Shown piece by piece: positions 5,423 through 5,562 of a stretch of DNA of 5,562 nt. Below the pieces are notes generated by a model, which did no database searches, was not told the DNA's origin, and saw nothing but the letters and a program-made list of their open reading frames with translations. The position numbers and the translations under genes were made by a program. Where the stretch lies: NCBI GenBank assembly GCA_012838395.1, contig DUPI01000047.1, positions 1 through 5,562 on the forward strand, written 5' to 3'. Each line of letters begins with the position of its first letter. Positions within the stretch are counted from its first letter, which is position 1. The DNA is from Mollicutes bacterium (GTDB lineage Bacteria; Bacillota_I; Bacilli_A; RF39; UBA660).

Positions 5423-5562
5423 TAGTTTTCAACACTTTTTTAGTTATTTCTTTATTTTCCACTTCGATTACTACCTCTTTTACAGCATAATTATCTTTAA
5501 TTGATAAACAAATTGTATATATTACTTCTTCTAATATTTTTTCATTAACACTATCGCTAAAA
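5415..5562 (-). CDS. C-terminal end of an unidentified gene, cut by the window edge
   Basis: An open minus-strand frame enters from the right edge and ends in TAA at 5415-5417, giving the last 48 residues, from FSDSVNEKILEEV to KKVLKTIE. The order of one helix (about EKILEEVIYTICLSI), a short turn, and a hydrophobic strand (VKEVVIEVENKE) recalls the end of GerMN-type domains of sporulation/germination lipoproteins, where a 'TL..F..V..V.I.V.GK' pattern occurs. That likeness is weak and rests on pattern only. The neighbouring tRNA gives no hint of its job. The reading frame is AT-rich like its neighbours and has plausible composition, so a real gene end is likely, but its function is unknown. 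Confidence 0.55.
   Translation of the reverse strand, partial: FSDSVNEKILEEVIYTICLSIKDNYAVKEVVIEVENKEITKKVLKTIE

Overview
The window is a low-GC, compact piece of a bacterial chromosome with all recognisable genes on the minus strand. It looks like a Bacillota/Mycoplasmatota-type genome: AT-rich throughout, Gram-positive gene order sufC-sufD-sufS-sufU-sufB, strong AGG-type ribosome binding sites, and a tRNA with an encoded CCA end. TGA is used as a real stop (sufS, sufB), and tryptophan is read from TGG where checked, so the genetic code is standard and not the Mycoplasma code 4.

Region by region, in transcription order (right to left): (1) 5415-5562 is the last 48 codons of an unidentified gene that enters from the right edge, with a weak resemblance to the end of a GerMN-type domain. 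(2) 5293-5369 is tRNA-Arg(UCU), with its own promoter (the -35 sits on the stop codon of the upstream gene) and a Rho-independent terminator at 5254-5279. A 9-bp-arm palindrome touches the 5' end of the tRNA. (3) 5110-5209 is the suf control region: a good sigma-A-type promoter (TTGCTA, 17 nt, TATAAT), a near-perfect inverted repeat over the expected transcription start, and a second 16-bp palindrome in the leader that resembles a DtxR/IdeR-family operator. (4) 23-5109 is a tightly packed six-gene operon: sufC, sufD, sufS, sufU, sufB and a DtxR/MntR-like regulator. After the 9-nt sufC-sufD gap, every junction overlaps, so translation is probably coupled.

The SUF genes together make iron-sulfur clusters. 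SufS takes sulfur from cysteine, SufU carries it on as a zinc-dependent acceptor, and SufB/SufC/SufD form the ATP-driven scaffold that builds the cluster. Catalytic and ligand residues are present in SufS, SufU, SufC and SufB. SufD is unusually short (288 aa) and divergent.

The most interesting point is the regulator. It is a short MntR-like protein in which three of the canonical metal-ligand positions are changed (to K, D and K), while its C-terminal tail carries four cysteines in a C-x3-C-x4-C-x2-C pattern. It is locked into the suf operon by an ATGA overlap, and DtxR-like palindromes lie in the operon's promoter and leader. I infer a self-contained feedback circuit in which a DtxR-fold protein senses an Fe-S cluster (or metal bound by the tail) and controls its own operon, a role filled in other bacteria by IscR or SufR. 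This is a hypothesis from sequence only.
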